A stretch of 5,331 nt of DNA from NCBI GenBank assembly GCA_018058445.1, contig JAGOZY010000099.1, positions 1-5,331 on the forward strand. The letters run 5' to 3'. Below the pieces are notes generated by a model. The model saw only the letters and a program-made list of their open reading frames with translations. It did not search any database and was not told the origin of the DNA. Both the position numbers and the translations under genes were made by a program. How positions within the stretch are numbered: position 1 is the first letter of the stretch; each line of letters starts with the position of its first letter. Shown one piece after another: positions 5,240 through 5,331 of this stretch. This DNA comes from Negativicutes bacterium (GTDB taxonomy: Bacteria; Bacillota; Negativicutes; JAGOZY01).

Positions 5240-5278
5240 TGTAAGATCTTATCTGAATTAATTAGAGGAGGAAGTTAG

Positions 5279-5331
5279 ATGAACTGGACAGTTTTAATCA
5301 ACGTATTTATTTTTATTATTTTATTGGGTGT
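5279..5331 (+). CDS. N-terminus of a membrane or membrane-anchored protein (partial)
   Basis: Only the first 17 codons are visible before the window ends: MNWTVLINVFIFIILLG, continuing in frame. The start is well supported by AGGAGG (5266-5271) seven bases upstream. Residues 4-17 are almost wholly hydrophobic and lack an N-terminal positive cluster, which suggests a transmembrane anchor rather than a cleaved signal peptide. Small anchored proteins and several nuclease- or protease-type proteins begin this way, so no product can be named. A strong terminator at 5060-5091 separates it from the upstream gene, so its promoter should lie between 5092 and 5265; I could not pick a convincing one. 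Confidence 0.75.
   Translation, partial: MNWTVLINVFIFIILLG

Noticed and set aside
1..5331. CRISPR array, insertion sequence, tRNA or attachment site.
   Set aside because: No regularly spaced direct repeats, transposase motifs, cloverleaf or long direct repeats were seen on either strand.

Overview
The window looks like chromosomal DNA from a low-to-moderate GC Firmicute. The signs are strong AGGAGG-type ribosome binding sites, a TTG start, hairpin-plus-U-tract terminators, a THI-box (TPP) riboswitch and a secreted 3D-domain wall protein. A clear LplT-type lysophospholipid transporter suggests a diderm lineage such as the Negativicutes, but that is inference; no rRNA or marker gene is present.

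Positions 1-1862 (minus strand) hold a thiamin-precursor salvage operon. A TPP aptamer (1769-1862) is followed by a terminator-like hairpin (1711-1742), then cytX (443-1657, hydroxymethylpyrimidine transporter) and, 15 bases later, thiW (1-427, thiazole-type ECF S component, cut by the window edge). Together the two transporters would bring in both halves of thiamin, and both would be shut off when TPP is plentiful. A nested inverted repeat (1871-1909) lies directly upstream of the aptamer.

Positions 1863-2173 are a divergent intergenic region with a candidate promoter on each strand and one weak hairpin.

Positions 2174-5047 (plus strand) carry three genes that look separately transcribed, each followed by its own terminator. 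They are a 218-aa exported peptidoglycan-binding plus 3D-domain protein, a 392-aa LplT-like MFS transporter, and a 258-aa exported protein built from about eight degenerate YD-like beta repeats. The first two act at the envelope (wall and membrane phospholipid); the third is of unknown function.

Positions 5092-5278 have no convincing gene but contain an inverted repeat and a possible tiny leader ORF. At 5279 a membrane protein with a strong ribosome binding site begins and runs off the window.

No mobile element, CRISPR array, tRNA or rRNA was seen. Most of the window is ordinary housekeeping or envelope content. The points most worth a second look are the orphan lplT, the YD-like secreted protein, and the structured leaders upstream of the TPP aptamer and of the last gene.
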